Positions 63,408 through 64,000 of a stretch of 64,000 bases of DNA are shown piece by piece (position 1 is the stretch's first letter; every line of letters begins with the position of its first letter). The stretch covers positions 1 to 64,000 of the forward strand of contig SHMT01000017.1 of assembly GCA_004282745.1 (NCBI GenBank). Direction: 5' to 3'. The notes under the pieces are model-generated. The model saw nothing but the letters and a program-made list of their open reading frames with translations. It made no database searches and had not been told where the DNA came from. The stretch is from Candidatus Scalindua sp. SCAELEC01 (GTDB taxonomy: Bacteria; Planctomycetota; Brocadiia; Brocadiales; Scalinduaceae). A program made the translations under genes and the position numbers.

Positions 63408-64000
63408 ATGAGTATACCCCGAATTATGATTGGTGGAACGCACAGCGGTGTCGGAAAAACATCAGTTACACTGGCTATTATGGCTGGGTTAACCAAAGCA
63501 GGATTACGTGTTGGAGGCTATAAAGTTGGCCCGGATTATATTGATCCAAGTTATCACATGGTTGCGACAACCCGAGCATCCCATAATCTGGATGAATGGA
63601 TGATGGGCAAAGATGCGTGTCTTTGGTTATTTGAGAAGACGTCCCAAGGGTGTGATATTGCCGTTATCGAGGGCGTTATGGGCCTGTTTGATGGTATTTC
63701 ATCTATGACCGATGAGGGCAGTAGTGCCGCTATCGCCAAATTACTAAAAATGCCTGTTATTCTTGTCGTGGATGCTGGAAAAATGGCACGCTCAACGGCA
63801 GCCATGATCAAGGGTTATCAAACACTGGACCCGGATATCCACATTTGCGGTGTGATTCTCAATAAAGTGGCCGGTAAGAGTCATTTGGCTTTATTAACCG
63901 AGGCTGTTGAAGCGTATAATCACATTCCGGTACTGGGTATGATTTTTAAGAATGAAAACATTATGATCCCGGAACGTCATCTTGGCCTGAAAACAGCCTC
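63408..64000 (+). CDS. cobB: Cobyrinic acid a,c-diamide synthase, 5' part
   Basis: 197 complete codons are visible before the window ends, out of about 450 expected. The start is an ATG at 63408. The dethiobiotin-synthetase-like P-loop GGTHSGVGKTSVTLAIM, KVGPDYIDPSYH, the Mg-binding EGVMGLFDG and DEGSSAAIAKLL are all typical of CobB/CbiA. The enzyme uses ATP and glutamine to amidate the a and c side chains of cobyrinate or its Co(II) form. It is divergent from the btuB leader, tying a biosynthetic step to the salvage locus. CbiA versus CobB naming depends on the aerobic or anaerobic route, which is not visible. Confidence 0.92.
   Translation, partial: MSIPRIMIGGTHSGVGKTSVTLAIMAGLTKAGLRVGGYKVGPDYIDPSYHMVATTRASHNLDEWMMGKDACLWLFEKTSQGCDIAVIEGVMGLFDGISSMTDEGSSAAIAKLLKMPVILVVDAGKMARSTAAMIKGYQTLDPDIHICGVILNKVAGKSHLALLTEAVEAYNHIPVLGMIFKNENIMIPERHLGLKTA

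Noticed and set aside
62501-63408. Riboswitch 2 as a regulator of cobB.
   Set aside because: The conserved aptamer blocks read in order only on the minus strand, away from cobB.

Overview
The window reads as chromosome from a Gram-negative bacterium, most likely of the PVC superphylum and plausibly a Planctomycete. Three things point there. A 74-residue basic protein (41361-41585) resembles the small basic family I know from Planctomycetes, Verrucomicrobia and Chlamydiae. There are giant secreted PKD/LamG/NHL and Rhs proteins. The envelope is double-membraned (TonB-ExbBD, BtuB, Lnt, lipoproteins). An anammox-type planctomycete would fit the moderate GC and a heme-type CXXCH motif in PBP2, but that is inference only.

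Layout. 1-14300: the 3' end of a giant PKD-domain surface protein, an Rhs/YD-repeat protein with a cysteine-rich tip, and a possible partner protein. 14450-18100: rarA, htpX, ftcD. 18070-30570, minus strand: a sigma-54 regulator with a small partner, a B12-binding-type radical SAM protein, the rod-shape genes rodA-mrdA-mreD-mreC-mreB, then lnt and moeA. 31460-34870: histidine kinase, lipoprotein and sigma-54 response regulator in the QseE-QseG-QseF order. 35250-42690: small secreted, PilZ, TPR, cobT, REC-GGDEF, SPOR-like, PVC small basic and aminotransferase genes. 42730-45740: a chemosensory-like cluster (CheB domain, REC, REC-kinase, REC-Hpt) with eroded sequence upstream. 46580-50050: transglutaminase-like, thioredoxin-like, zinc ribbon and PfkB kinase genes. 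50790-52570: an ATPase plus DUF4276 pair that looks like a defence module.

52860-62780 is a complete cobamide capture locus, all on the minus strand: btuB, btuF, btuC, btuD, cbiZ, a COG2102/DUF71 PP-loop enzyme, a 42-residue membrane protein, exbB, exbD and tonB. It is preceded by two cobalamin riboswitches in tandem with an intrinsic terminator between them and one good promoter upstream. The divergent cobB/cbiA gene runs off the window end, and cobT lies at 37750, so the cell both salvages and finishes corrinoids.

The noncoding DNA carries at least three families of small non-coding inverted-repeat elements (MITE-like). Family A has three full copies of exactly 145 bp plus fragments. Family B has TA-flanked copies of 26 to 178 bp. 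Family C has a 224 bp copy and a 46 bp foldback. One B copy sits precisely inside an A copy with a TA duplication, and an A copy supplies the last base of the moeA stop codon.
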